NCBI GenBank assembly: GCA_018894105.1
Contig: CM032120.1
Location: forward strand, 28,356,710-28,420,709
Direction of reading: 5' to 3'
Source: Jacaranda mimosifolia
Lineage: Eukaryota; Streptophyta; Magnoliopsida; Lamiales; Bignoniaceae
Length of the DNA: 64,000 nucleotides
This document shows, piece by piece, positions 1-17,298 of the stretch. Every line of letters starts with the position of its first letter. The stretch's first letter is position 1. The notes under the pieces are model-generated. The model did not search any database. It was not told the DNA's origin and saw only the letters and a program-made list of their open reading frames with translations. The position numbers and the translations under genes were made by a program.

Positions 1-486
1 GCTAGTAAAAGAAATCATTACCCAAGGCTAAATAAATTAATAATCCATGGTATTTGGATAAAATCTTGCTGGCGTAAGCACTTACATAAAAAGTAGGACG
101 ACGTACCAAACATGGCAAACCTGTTAAAGAATGTAGACGGAAATTCTGTGAGTGTGGATGGCGTGGGGAAATGAAGGCATGCCAGTGGGTCCACCACTTG
201 CTTTCTTTTTCCTTCTCTTCCTCGTAAAACCGCAACGACCTTTTCGCTGTCGACGTTAATTTCCATTAATTTCTTGCTTTAACTTCACACTTCACAGACA
301 TCATCGTCGAAGAGGAGGTCGTTTTGTAATTTACTTTTGCTTTTGACCCAATCAAGAGCCTTCCTCAGCTGAATCAGCGCGTAAAATACTAATATTCGGT
401 TGGAACAGAGACAGAGCCGATTTTTCTAGAGGGTGGATTAGTTTGACTCGCCACTAAGAGTGCGGTACGAATAGTGGAGGTAACGC

Positions 487-495
487 TATAAATAG
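487..495 (+). promoter_or_regulatory. TATA box of OPR copy A
   Basis: TATAAATAG lies 24 bp before the ATG at 511. A plant transcription start normally falls about 30 bp downstream of the TATA box, that is after 511. The ATG at 511 is therefore probably not transcribed, and the first usable start is the ATG at 609. A short GA run (496-510) follows the box. Confidence 0.7.
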
Positions 496-608
496 GGAGA
501 GAGAGAGAGAATGGCGATGGCATTTCCAGTCATTTCTCATTCCAAGATTTTTCCTCTTCTCTCCGCGAAGAATATACTAGGGCAAGACTTTGCTCCCGAA
601 TCAGAGTT

Positions 609-4616
<4,008 letters not shown>

Positions 4617-5102
4617 GGTGTGGCCACCTATGCCTTTCTTGTTAAGCATCTTTTCACTGTTATGGTTCCATAGGATTCTATAAAAATTTGACCATATTTT
4701 ATATATTATGTGATAGATTTATAATTGAGATTGTTATGATATTACGAGTTTTTATTATATATGTTATTAAAATTTTCATAATGAACAAATCCTTCTCGTC
4801 AATTTAAAGGGTCAATAACCTTCAAATTCATTTTATATATAGAGATTCAAGAAATAAATGTTTTTACACTCCACAAGGTATTAAGTTTTGGCAACGTGGT
4901 TGTTCATTGACTTTTAGTCTCCTCATGGTATAATTAAATTAATGGAGTTCTATCATGAAATTGTGACTACTAGTTGAAATTTGCATTGAGGGAGGTAATT
5001 ATAATTTTATAGCAGTAACAAATATCTTAACTCGAGTTGAGCTCAGTTAGTTTATTTTCTAATTTTCCATGAACACTAACTAGTTTATTTTTAATTTTCC
5101 AT
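4617..5102. other. 3' flank of OPR copy A, no gene
   Basis: AT-rich sequence that still matches the 3' flank of copy B (for example the segment around 4790-4810 against 48690-48710). No ORF or RNA gene was seen. It contains the 3' UTR of the OPR gene, but I could not fix a poly(A) site. Confidence 0.6.
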
Positions 5103-6286
5103 CACTACAAGAAAACATATCTTTTGCATGTATATATATACATATATTTCATTAAAGATAATACAGTAAAAAAGGACTATTTACTATGATTTTTTTTACT
5201 GTAGTATAAAATTTTAAATTTATGAAAAAAATCATATTAAATACTACACTTTGATCTTATCGTAGTAAAAGGTGCATATATTTACTATAATTTTTATGTA
5301 AAGTGAATAGTATATTACATTTACTATAATTTTACATAACTATGGTAAAAAGTCGATAAATTGACCATGCTTTTTCAACAATGAAGTAAAAAGTATGAAA
5401 CTTGTGACGATCAAGATTTAGACTTAAATAAAAAAATTTCACTTAAAAAAGAATGAAAAATATATTGGAAGCAAGGTTTAATCAATAATATTCATGGTAA
5501 AATAAAAAGTTCTTCCAATTTTTATTATGAAAAAATTATTTATTTAATTAATTGAATTCTAAATTAACAAATAACTGCCCCTAACAAATTCCTAATTACT
5601 CTACTTGTCGTTTTAATTAATAAAATTAGAGGTAATATAAAAAAAATCTCTCCAATTTTTGTTATTAAAATTTTTGATTAATTAATCAAATATTTAATTA
5701 AGCTAGTTAGCAGAGTCCTTCAAAACAATAGCAGAATCCTACATTTGAAGGTAAAATAAAATTTACCTCCAATAATTTTTATTATAAAAAAATTGATTAA
5801 TTAATCAAATGTATAAATTAACTAATTAGTAACAAAGTAGTCATTGGCCTAATGGCATCACTTTTAAGGTCAAGAGTTCAAATGTTGATGAACTCTTGGT
5901 GTACGTATGTATAAATAAAAAAGGAGCTAATTAGGATAATCCTCAAAACCCTCTAAATTAACTTATTTTTACTACATTTAATTGTGATGAGAAATAATTT
6001 AATTATTCACTATGTTTTTAAAGTATGGCAATTAACTGTTATATACTACAATTTTTTAATTGTGGTGAAAGAGAGTAGTTCTTTGTAGTTTTTTACCACA
6101 AATTAAATTTTTGATAATTGAAGATAATATTATAGCAAAAGTCAATTATCACAGTCTAAAAGGTGTAACTAAGTTTATACCTCGTCTACAATAGTAACAC
6201 AAGTATAGCTAATAAATTTTTACTACATTTTATTACTATTTACTACATATATTTAACTATAGTAAAAAGTATATTTCTTTATAGTG
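5103..6286. mobile_element. Non-autonomous CACTA (En/Spm-like) element
   Basis: The left end is CACTACAAGAAAACATA and the right end read on the minus strand is CACTATAAAGAAATATA. The element is flanked by a 3-bp TSD, CAT (5100-5102 and 6287-6289). The interior is AT-rich with many subterminal TTTACTAT/TAGTAAAA motifs in both orientations and has no coding region. Copy B of the duplicated block keeps the empty site, with a single CAT at 50461-50463, so the insertion came after the duplication. Length is 1184 bp. Confidence 0.88.
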
Positions 6287-6499
6287 CATGTATATTAATC
6301 CATTATATATAATTATGATATATATTGCTAATATGGTTTTAATATTTTATATTTTATAAACAAAAGATCATAGGATATTCATAACAAACTCTATAATCTA
6401 GATTGTATATGGGATTTCAAAGTCAACATAAAAGCTACAAATATAAAGTCTTAGGCGAGTGGATGTTAGGCATGGTAGAAAATAAAGTCATACATTTAA

Positions 6500-6876
6500 G
6501 AGGTCGTATGGTTTTGTTTTTTTGAAAGTTTTTTCATTTATGGTGAAAAGGAATAAGGAAAATTAGTTATAAATATGATTTTGAAAATAAAATATTGTTT
6601 GAATGTTTTGTTTAAAATGAAATAATTATGTAGAGTTGAAAATGAGTTGTCTTTGGATATTATTATGTTTTTGTGTTAAAAATCGTACAAATAAAAATAG
6701 GAGAAAATAAAGTGTGAAAATGAAGAGAGAGAGAGGAAGAGAGAGAGTAGTGTGTATTGGGAAAATTGTGCTAATAATGAAAATATTTATAAAAATAGGA
6801 AAAAAATTAATAATTTTTTGTTTTTATTTTTAAAAGAAAATAAAAATGATGGTTGAAAATAAAATCAAACGGGCAC
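6500..6876. mobile_element. Tourist-like (PIF/Harbinger) MITE
   Basis: The terminal inverted repeats are GAGGTCGTATGGTTTTGTTT (left) and, read on the minus strand, GTGCCCGTTTGATTTTATTT (right). They are flanked by the 3-bp TSD TAA (6497-6499, 6877-6879), which is diagnostic for PIF/Harbinger elements. The interior is AT-rich and non-coding. The ends resemble those of the large Harbinger element at 28428-42864. Confidence 0.78.
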
Positions 6877-6879
6877 TAA

Positions 6880-7631
6880 ATATTTTGAAATTGGAGATAC
6901 ACTATTGAATAATGACCTCTTCGAAAACACTTTGTACTGGAATAGCATTGCGTCGTATTCTCATCCCAAAGTTTTTCCTCTTTGTTTGGGATCTTTTTTG
7001 CTATTATTCGATATATATATATATATATATAAACACCAATGATGTAAAATAAATGAAAAAAATACAAAAGTGCAAGTATTAAAACAAAGAATTATATTAT
7101 TTGAAGTATAAAAAAAAAGTTATGTACATTTTTCATATTAAAAATCAAAGTTCAATCATAAGTTCAGTAAATTTGAATTCTTCGAAATGAACAGAACAGA
7201 ATAGCCTAGTGGTTTGTAGTTCGAGTGGCATCCGTCTTTCCTCATTATGTTGGGAGGTCTTGTATTCGACTCTAAGTGGTCGCGTTGTGTGCACTATATG
7301 TGCCTTGTTGGTAATTTATACGACGTATTTTTCTCGCAGATGTGGCATGTCGGTCGGGCCCTACTTGTGTCAAAAATCTATACCCACTCATTTTTAATGC
7401 TTAATTCTGTTGTCTTGGATGAATATCTATATAAGTTTTTTTAAAATTATTAAATTAAAGTTTGTAATTTTTTTACTATAAACAAACAAACACAGTTAAA
7501 AGTTAAAAGAAAATTAATCTAAAATTGAACACCAATAAAAGGAATTCTTAATATAAAAAGTTAAAAAGAAAAAATCCAAGTCCTTACACCATCGCCAATT
7601 TCTTTCTTTCTATTGTTTGGGTCATTAGACG
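6880..7631. other. AT-rich intergenic DNA with (TA)n microsatellite
   Basis: No gene is supported. A (TA)n run occupies about 7011-7032. Short ORFs here have no recognisable domain. Confidence 0.5.
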
Positions 7632-8343
7632 TAGGGGTGTTCACGGGTAGGGTTGACTCAAATTTGAGAAGAAAATGAATTTAAATCGATTAATTTTAAT
7701 TAGATTGGATTGGTTTGGATTTTAATTGCTGATCGGGTTGGTTTGGTTCGGATAATCGGGTTCAGAAGAAGAAGAAGGAGGAGGAGGAGGAGGAGGAGGA
7801 GGAGGAGGAAGCAAGCAAGCACCGATTGCAATTTTTTTAGTTCTTTAACTAAGAAAAAATTGGCAAGCTCTAATGTATCTAAATTAAAACTGAATAGATG
7901 ACCTAAATAAACAATATTAACATAGTATAACTCTATTAAGACAATCAAATTATTCTCAAAATATTCATTAAAACTCAAAATCACATAACATTGCACTTGG
8001 GTACCACAAGTTATAATTGTTATAAATTATTTCTTTCTTTATCAAAAACCATAATTGATAATATAAAATTTAAAATTCAAATCTAAGTTGAATATTAAAT
8101 ATAAATATAAACAACAAAGGTAATAATTTTTTTAAAAATAAATTAGTATTTATTTTAATTAAATCATTGGGTTGAATCGAGTTTGATCGGGCAAGTGAAT
8201 ATGAAATTAGAGAACTAAATCAAATGTAATCAGATTTGATCAGATTTTATTCGATCCAATCTAATTCGATTACTCAACATAACCCGAATCAATTAGATTG
8301 ATTCGGTTTAAATAGTTGGATTTATTGAATCGGAACACCCCTA
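7632..8343. mobile_element. Non-autonomous hAT-like element
   Basis: Perfect 11-bp terminal inverted repeats TAGGGGTGTTC, and an 8-bp TSD with one mismatch: ATTAGACG (7624-7631) and ATTAGGCG (8344-8351). Subterminal sequence is rich in GGTTTGGTTCGG/CGAATC-type motifs. A purine-rich GAA/GGA microsatellite (about 7766-7810) creates artificial poly-Arg and poly-Leu reading frames. No transposase is present. Confidence 0.85.
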
Positions 8344-8351
8344 ATTAGGCG

Positions 8352-8934
8352 TACACAAAAATAATTTCATGAAGTATAAAGCAGTACAGCTCCTTTTTCT
8401 TGTGGGTCAAATTTTATAGATTCGCCAAATACTGCCAGTTAGTACTTAGTAGGTCGTCTTTTGTACATTTCCGTGCATTGGTTTGTGGAGTGCCGACAAC
8501 CTCTTTAATTTACAAAACGACATACTACCAAACTAACGCCATAAAAGCATTTATTCCATATAGTTCATTGCATGAGTTTGAGATGTCATAAATATATGAT
8601 TCTTATGTGGATTGTGTTTAATTATGTGTGTTCAATCTAATTGTGATTTAGTTGGTGGCCTTAGTTCAGTGGCATTAATATTATACATAAAATTTGAGGT
8701 TATGAGCAGGAATAAATTCATGAATAAGGGGGGATTTATAAATTTTTAGTTGTTTTGCAAGTTTATTAAGATTTAGTCAACTAAACTCCTGTTACTTTTT
8801 CTCAAATAAATAAAATAAAAGCACCCTAATTAGCATAACTTAATAGTCTTCACTTGATCACTTAATTGGAAATATGAACTTAATTTATTTTTTAAATTTA
8901 AAAAAAAATAAAATAGTAAAGAGTTTTGACCACC
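8352..8934. other. AT-rich intergenic DNA, nothing recognised
   Basis: No ORF with a recognisable domain, no repeat ends and no RNA gene were found here. Confidence 0.4.
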
Positions 8935-9540
8935 ACAAACCTAGATCGCCATTCTTCAACTAGACCCATCAAGGGAATGCCCATAGGGCTAAGTGCCTCA
9001 CCCTGCGCTGATCTCACAATATTCGAGGCCCCAACCCCCTGCAAGGCGGCGGCCTTTATTGTTAGTAGGACACCATAAGTCCTATTTTCGTCCCATTATT
9101 GCATGGCAACATCACTCCCAATTCGAAGAAAAACTATCAAGTAATAGAGAGAGCGAGCACCTTTACCTATCATATCAATATGCAAGCATATTCGTTCCCT
9201 TGATCAAATGACTATTACACCCTTCCAAAAGAGACTTCATTTTGAGGCTCGTGGAGGGCCATAGCGAGAATATACCACCTTGCCCCCTATAAATAGGTCA
9301 TGAGATATCTCTGAAATATATGCTCTCCATGATAGTTTTTGTCCTTGCTAAATATTCTCTCTAGTTTATTGAATTAAGTTCGGAGGGTCTTAGCCCTGCA
9401 AGCTTAACGGGGCTTCTTTCGTTCTAGGTTCGACCTTCGCACTCACCGAAATATCTAAGTTCTGACTCCATTTTCACTTGGAATCTCTTCTTCAATTTTG
9501 TATAAACACCCTCGCCATAAATTTACCACATCAAATTCCA
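8935..9540 (+). repeat. Probable degenerate LTR fragment
   Basis: This stretch is less AT-rich than both flanks. It carries a TATAAATAG box (9288-9296) followed by text typical of plant gypsy LTR R/U5 regions, including AAGTTCGGAGGGTCTTAGCC. It ends abruptly in AT-rich DNA. No second LTR, primer-binding site or pol fragment is nearby, so it may be a solo or truncated LTR. The boundaries are uncertain. Confidence 0.45.
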
Positions 9541-9954
9541 TTAATTGATTTTAATTTTTGTCTTTATTTAGAAATAAATTAAATTAAATTCAATAAATCT
9601 AAATAATTAATTTTTTATTTAAAGTCCATCATAAAAGTTAATGAATATTAAAAATTAATTATTTTTAATTAATATTAAATAATTTCTTCTTTTTAATAAA
9701 TTATTTTAATTAATTATTACTAAAATTAAATAAATATATATTATAATACACTTGGGGGGCAATGGCCCCCCAAATCCGTCCTTCTTTATGAATTCAAATT
9801 TAATGAATTTTTAGTGTACATGAATATATATATATATATAAATAATAATTATAACTTAATCTCATTTGATATTTCAGCGCTTGCAGAATCAGACGTCATT
9901 GTCAAATTTGCAACCTTAATTAAGGAGTCTTTAACAAATATATATATATATATA
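9541..9954. other. AT-rich intergenic DNA
   Basis: No gene seen. It includes (TA)n runs at about 9827-9840 and 9939-9953. The second run abuts the Helitron terminus. Confidence 0.4.
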
Positions 9955-12380
9955 CTAGCATAAATCCCGTGCTATGCATGGTATTCACTTAACTAATAAA
10001 TTAAAAAATATATAAATATGCAACTAATTTTTTGTGATTTCACATATAAGTTATTACAATTTTTCATATTCTATAAAAAAATATTATCATTGTTAAAAGA
10101 AAATATTATTTTAAATAGTTTAAGTAGTAATATTTAATAGTATTCATCAAAACAAAAATGCTATAGTACTTTAAATAAAATTATTAATGTGAAGAGAGCA
10201 ACAAACATAACATATGATGGAATAATTTTATATATATCAACACCTTATCCAATTCAAACTTTATCTTGTAGAGAATCAATGACTTTGATTTCAAGCCATG
10301 ATCTAATTCATTTGGATCAAGTGGATCCACATAAAAAATACAAATCTAAAATATTTCAAAATATATTTTAATAATAAAATTATTTTGGTCCTTCTTTATT
10401 AGATTGAATATTTTACATTAAATCAAGAAGTAGTTCGGAAATATATAAAATATTGTCTAAGAAATTCTTGATGCATACAAAAAAAAAAATTATAAATAGA
10501 GATAAAACTACAAAAATTATGTAACACATCCAATTAGGATATTTATAAAGAAACTTGGGTTATTTAATTAATCAAATAAAAAGGATTTGTAATGAATAGA
10601 TAGAACTAAATTAAAAAATGAAAATGAAAATAAAATAAAATTAAAAGGTAGTCCTTAAAACCAAGTAAATATGAAAAGTGAAAAACTAGTGCATATATCA
10701 TACATACATTATTTACACAAAGGTAACTTGAAAAAATTGAATTAATTTGATAAAACAAAAAAAAAGAATAAAAACCAAAACCAAAACAAAATAATGAAAG
10801 TGAAAATGACAATAATAATTTTCAAAATTAGAATTAAAATATGCCTTTCAAACATGGTATTTATGGTCCAAAACAGAGAAAATAAAAACACATATGAACT
10901 TAAAGAATATTGAATAAATTAACCCAACAAAAAGGAATTATAATGAATTACAAACTAAACCAAATTATTATAATTGCCATAGGAAAGAAAGAAAAAAAGA
11001 AAGAAAAAAAGAAAGAAAAAGAGTAAAACTGGCAATTTAAAGAAATAACTTACACATCCTGGTAAAGGTTCAAAACTCCAAATGGCAAAAGCGGATGTGA
11101 AAATAGGGATAAAACTATAAAAATTATGTAACACATCAAAATAGGATATTTATAAAGAAACTTGGGTTATTTAATTAATCAAATAAAAAGGATTTGTAAT
11201 GAATAAATAAAACGAAATTAATTGATGAAAATGAAAAAATAAATTAAAAAGTAGTCCTTAAAACCAAGTAAATATGAAAAGTGAAAAACTGGTGCATATA
11301 TATATGTATATGTATATATATTATACATACATTATTTACACAAAGGTAGCTTGAAAAAATTGAATTAATTTGATAAAAAAAAAAGAATAAAAACCACAAC
11401 AAAATAATGAAAAGTGAAAATAACAATAATAATTTCCAAAATTAGAATTAAAAGATACCTTTCAAACATAATATTTATGGTCCAAAACAGAGCAAAGAAA
11501 AATACATATGAACTTAGAGAATATTGAATAAAAATATTAACCCAACAAAAAGGAATTATAATAAATTACAAACTAAACCAAATTATTATAATTGACAAAA
11601 GAAAGAAAGAAAAAAGAGAAAGAAAAGGAGCAAAACTTTCAACTTAAAGAACTACCTTACATATCCTGGTAAAAGGTTTAAAACCCCAAATGACAAAAGC
11701 GGATGTGAAAATAAAGGGAAAAAAGAAATAAGGTGGTTTACAAGTAATTGAAAAGAAAAATACTTTATACTGTTAAATATAGATAATCTACTTACGATTC
11801 TGCTGTAATATCTTTTATTTCAACAAAGCATTTATTCATCACACACACACAAACACACACAAAAGGAAGGAAAGAAAGAAAAACAAAGATTTAAATGATA
11901 ATTGAGCAACAAATACATCTATGCATGATGTTTGTTTCTCATGCGTATATTGAAAACGAATCAATATAAAGATGAAAAAAATATATGAACGTTGATAGAA
12001 TGTAATGAAAGTTCACTTGAAAATTTAGAATGAAAGAGTTATCTTGAAGAAGAAGGAAAAGAAGAGGAAGGGGAAGAGTGTAAGTAGAGATAAATAAGTT
12101 ATGATTTGTTTAATATGATGAAATTTATAGAATACCTTTTTTGTAGGAGTCCTTAATTTGGTGATCATAAAACACCTTTTGAATTTTAAATTTATTTGTT
12201 GAAAAAAAATCATAGATAAGATACGATCATATCGATTAGGATAATAATCAACAATTAATAAATTTTTTGAATTTAATTAAAAAAACTCAAAATTCTAAAA
12301 ATTTGCCACTTGGCCAAAATTGCAATCAAAATTACATAATTGTAGGTCTCACACCGTTGTGCTATATATAATAGTATAGA
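9955..12380 (-). mobile_element. Non-autonomous Helitron
   Basis: Read on the minus strand the element begins TCTATACTATTATATATAGC at 12380 and ends in CTAG at 9955. The termini are flanked by A and T, the Helitron insertion rule. Just inside the 3' end is a short hairpin (CCATGC...GCACGG) of the kind plant Helitrons carry before CTRR. There is no Rep/helicase frame, so the element depends on another Helitron. The interior is AT-rich and carries a large internal duplication. Confidence 0.82.
10495..11710. repeat. Tandem duplication of about 607 bp inside the Helitron
   Basis: The motif ATTATGTAACACATC occurs near 10516 and again near 11123. The following few hundred bases are repeated with small differences, including the GAAAGAAAG-rich tract (10985-11020 and 11600-11630) and the GCGGATGTGAAAATA segment (11090 and 11698). 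The two units are adjacent. The second has a (TATA/TGTA)n expansion at 11297-11320. Confidence 0.75.
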
Positions 12381-14269
12381 TATAGATATATTTCCTTGAC
12401 AATTATATGATAAATGTCAAAGTAAGTACAAATGAATTGCTTTTATCTCAAAAGTTCAAACCATATGCGCTTCAATCCGCATGCACTCACGCTGATTTAG
12501 AAAAATTCACATGCAACACAGTTTTATATCAACAATTAACTTGGAGTAGTCTATGGTACAATTGTAATTATACATATTTTATGTGAGGAATATATAAAAA
12601 TATTTAATTTGACTTGTTGAATTTAAAATGTGAAATTATAACTTTTTTCTTTGATAATTAGTTTGCAATATAATAAATTATATTTAACTTGCTACCTATA
12701 CAAGTAATTAATGGTGGATTTCACTTATATGTCGAAGGTGCATTATAATAAAATAATTGCTACCAATAATAAAATTTTATTTATTTTGAGCTCCATCCCA
12801 CTAAATGGTTCCATATATATTTTGGGCATATTAAATTGGTTTTTACTTCAAATGCTTTTTCATTATTAAACCTGTAAAATATAGGATTGACATATTTTAT
12901 TTATCATACTTCTATATATTATCTTTTAGTTTCAATATATATATATATATTATATTTTAATTTCTTTCAATGTATTTTTTTTAAAATCAATGATAAATTG
13001 ATTGAATTTTCAATAGAAATGTCAAATAATTGCGCATGATATTCATTAATATACTTAAAAAATTATGTTAGCAAGTTATTTTAGGAAATGTACCAGAATT
13101 TATTCTCAATTGAAATTCTTCAAATCAATTCAAAATTCTAGGTATATTATTATAATACTTTGTATTAATATATTGGCCAACAGAAATCCATATTTATATT
13201 TTAATATTATTTAGCGAATTTATTTTTATATCAATTAAATTCTACGGATAAAATCAATAAAAAACTAAATAATACATGATAAATGCTTTTTATTAAAACT
13301 ATATTCAAATAATATAAATATTCAAAATATTTATATTATGTACGTATATAAATATGCATATATATATGTATACATGTATGTGTATTATATATATAAATAC
13401 ATACATTATATATAGGCACATTTATATATTATAAATACATACATTATACATAGGTACATATATATTTATAATATAACCCCACCCCAACTCCCATGACCCC
13501 CAAATCCTGCAGAGTCGAGTGCGGAAGTATGGGTGGGGTACTTGGTGAGGGTGGTTGTTGATTTGTGAGAAGAAGTTGTTGTTGTTGTTTATTTATTTTT
13601 TTAATAAAGAATACGTTTAATTAAGTTAAATATATTTATTTCTTAATATTATTAAGTATGTAACTTAAAATTATATTATCTAAAATAATAAATTAAAATT
13701 TTTTTTGTTTAAAATTTTTTACTTATTAGCTAAATTTAGTTAAATTATTTTAAGTATGTCTATTTAATATTATTGAGTATAAAAGTTAAAACTATTAAAA
13801 TTATATTGTAGAACGATAGTTATAAATTTTTTTAATTTTTTAATTTTATATCTTAATAAATAAATAAATAAATTAAATTTATTCATATTATTTTGAACAT
13901 ATTTATTATTTAACAATATGGAGTATATAACTCAAATTTTTTAAAAGTATATTATTTTAAATAATAAAATTTTATTTTAATTTTTTGAGAACATATTTAT
14001 CAAGAATTAGATGTATTAAAAATTTAAATGTAAAATAATAATTTATTGTGAAATTAACAACTTATTGTAAAAAAATTGTGTCATTTAATTCACAAGCAAC
14101 ACAATTTTATATCAACAACTAACTTTTAGTTACTTTTGTCGAACGAAATCATTTGATAGTATCTTTTTCCTAATAGGACATTTTAACTTTTTCTTTTTAA
14201 TATTCTCAGACAATCTCTTTTTCTAAAAAAATAATAATTTCATGCCAAAAGGGCCATCCTAGATCCTTA
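12381..14269. other. AT-rich intergenic DNA, no gene
   Basis: Long A/T tracts and short TA/CATA repeats (13330-13470) with no supported coding region. A direct repeat of about 37 bp (12505-12541 and 14087-14123) flanks most of the interval. A short GC-richer patch (13478-13560) is not recognisable. Confidence 0.45.
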
Positions 14270-14740
14270 GGCCATGTTTGTTTTGGTAGATGGGGCTTGA
14301 TGAATTATAATATCAAGCCCCATCAAGTAGTTGGTTTTGGCAAAATAAGCTCATGATGGATCAAGGGCTCAATCCACAATTTCTTCAATAACTGATAAAT
14401 AATCTCCCTAGTTTAGCCAAGATTATGTAATATAATATCATTTTGGGAAAAAGGAGTTAGTCATTTGACAATTGTATCCATATAAACTCATAAAATTTGA
14501 CAAGATTGCCCTTAAATTAGTATTTTATCATGATGGACTTATCTTATTATGATGAATATTTTAGAAAATTATATGGCCAAATTATTTAATCCTTGTATCC
14601 ATACAAGGATTGATAAAATAAATTCATATATCAAATGTTTAATCCTAATGATCAAATATAGTATTATTTTATTTTCAATAATGTAATTCTATTATATCAA
14701 TAGAATCTTATCAATTTTATCTATATATCCAAATGGGACC
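14270..14740. mobile_element. Possible Tourist-like MITE (weak ends)
   Basis: The left end is GGCCATGTTTGTTTTGG after TTA; the right end read on the minus strand is GGTCCCATTTGGATATA before TCA. Start sequence and size (471 bp) fit PIF/Harbinger MITEs, but the inverted repeat is short and the TSD imperfect. Confidence 0.4.
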
Positions 14741-14743
14741 TCA

Positions 14744-16559
14744 GTTAAAAATGAATCAACACTGTTATTTTTTAAGGGTCAAATTGGGCATATTGAGGGT
14801 ACTTAAGACATTTCATTCTAAATTATAATACAAAGTAATTGCTTGCAGAAAAAAAACTTTTGCTTATGTGGCTTTAAGACCTTCGTGGACTTGTTTAATC
14901 TTTTCCCTAATGGCCAAAGCGTCGCGATTCTGCCTGCATTGATAAATTATTGTTTTTCTTGAATTATAAAGATTGTAATCCTTTTTTTCATTTTTTCTTT
15001 TTCAATAATTTGGTCGCTTTCCACAGGGAATTTAACTTTATACGAATCTTTTTTAAATATTCCTTTATCCAAATAAAAGATTCCTATCTTCATGAAAAAG
15101 AAGAAGGAGACAAATTGATGGCATTATATTATAATTTTTAATTGAAACATCTTTAAGAATTATAATTTTAATTAAAAAATATCCAAAAAAGAAGATGTAA
15201 GAATAACAAATTTAAAATTTTGGAAATAGTTGAAATGCATATTTTCCTTTTCATATAGACATTTTTGTATTTGTCTGTATTTAGGCAAATTTTTTTTTTA
15301 AAAGAAAGAAGGCAAATAATTAAGAAATAACTACATTCATTATTTAAAGAGAACGTTCAAATATCCATCAATTACAATATCCAAATTTCAAAATCATTAA
15401 AGGTTGGTAATTAGTAAAGGTCATACTTATAATCCTTAAAATACACTGATATTTTAAAAATTATTAGTACCATGTCAAATATCAGATTAAGTACGATATA
15501 CTTTTAAAATGTGCGGACACACTAATAATATGTTTATAAATTAAATAAAAATAAATTATTAACATACAAATAATACAAGTAAAATACAACACAATTAATT
15601 AAAATTAAATTGTTTCTTAATTTTTTAATTAATATCTTTCTAAATTTGTTACCCAATACACACATAAATATATGTGTGTGTGTGTAATATATACATATAA
15701 AATATATATTATATTTATATAATAAAAAAGTTATATTAATTGTGCTGGAGTCATATCATATCTTAGTATTCATAAGAGTTCCTATTGTTGTATCCATATA
15801 TCATATTCATATTTATATATCATAGCGTCACGTTCTCATAACCTAATATATATATATATATATATATATGTATATTATAAATTAAGCAACGACCTCTTTT
15901 TTAGTATGTTATCGAGTGAATACTTAAAGTGTCTTCCCCTTTATTTTTAATCCTCATGCAACCTACACAGTATTTATATAGTCTATCCATTGTATATCCC
16001 ATTATCATCATTTTATCATAACTTTTTATTTTGATTTATATAACATTTAAATAAATATACTAAAATCATTAGAAAAACTATAGCATCATATAAAAACAAT
16101 TAAAAAATATTAATTTATTTTATATGAACAAGTTCATAAAATGGTCAAAATTACTAGTTCATATACGTTATTAGATTTAGTAAAAGAAATTACATAAATA
16201 AATTAGTATCCATAATAATAGAATTTAAGCCTAAAATCTTTTGGTCCCAACGTCTTGCTCTTACTATCTAGACTATTTAGAAAGCACATACCCCTTCTTT
16301 GGTATGTTTTGGAGTAGTTTTCATAAAATACATTTCTTGTTATTTTTTTATTCTCATAACTACGTAGGTAGTTACCTTTCCTTTTTTTTAATATTTTTTC
16401 TCTCCAATTTTTTATTTTTTCCTTTTTCTTTTTCTTATCACTAACATTTAAATAAATACATTGGAAATATTGAAAATTATAGTAACATTTAAAAGAATAA
16501 ATGAATGTCTATGAAATTTTAGCACATGCATCAAGTGTGCCAAAGTTATTAGTTTCTAT
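14744..16559. other. AT-rich intergenic DNA, no gene
   Basis: Contains (TG)n at about 15672-15686 and (TA)n at about 15847-15869. Short ORFs are low complexity (F/K/I/L-rich). No transposon end or RNA gene was identified. Confidence 0.4.
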
Positions 16560-16564
16560 AATAT

Positions 16565-17298
16565 TGGTGATTGTGAAGTGGTCACACACAGTATTTCTCG
16601 ACCTGAGAGATAGTCCTGAATCTATTATGTGAAATATTTCAATTTGAAGAGGGTGTGGGGTGGAGCCTGCAACCAAGTAGTAAACGTTAGGCTAGCCGAG
16701 AGGGTCCTTAGCTTAGATCCTTCGATGGTTGAGTCAGTTTCTGGATTGGATTAAGAAGTGAAAGGAGCAGAGTAACGGCTTGGTAGGGCCTGAATATCTT
16801 ACCTTTTGGTTTGGATAAGAGAGTATTTATAGTGTATGCTCATTGGTGAAAAGACGAGCATCGCCAAGCTTCTAGCGGAATTCCCGCTGGTAGGGGTAGT
16901 CTTGGCCATTTCGACCAGAGCCCATGCTTTGCAACTATTTACTATACCGACCATTAATTTCCACAGAGGAGGAGATCGTGCTGCTATTAATGCGGATGCG
17001 ACAGCATTAACACGCCGTCATAGCATTAAATGCGGATGGACGGGTGGTTGAAGTGCATTTAATACACCGGATGGGGTAGTGCAGGCTGTCATCATTAGCC
17101 ATTAAGCACCTAGATTTGCTAATCAGGTCGGCCTATTCAACCTTGATGGTCGAACGATCATTTCGACCTCTTCGATTGAATTTGGACTTGACTCTGAATG
17201 AGGACCAATGATAGGGGACATATTTCGACCTCAAAGTCAAAACTGGGCCCAATAAGCTTATTGGGCTTTCAAAGCCCTAATGGGCTAATCCTATATCA
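16565..17298 (-). repeat. 3' LTR of the Tat-type element
   Basis: On the plus strand it starts TGGTGATTGTGAAG and ends CTATATCA, so TG...CA is kept. It is 734 bp and aligns along its whole length with the right LTR with scattered substitutions and indels. A minus-strand TATAAATA box lies at 16824-16831. Confidence 0.88.

Noticed and set aside
7700..7996. Poly-Arg and poly-Leu proteins around 7766-7810
   Set aside because: Produced by a GAA/GGA microsatellite inside a non-coding hAT element.
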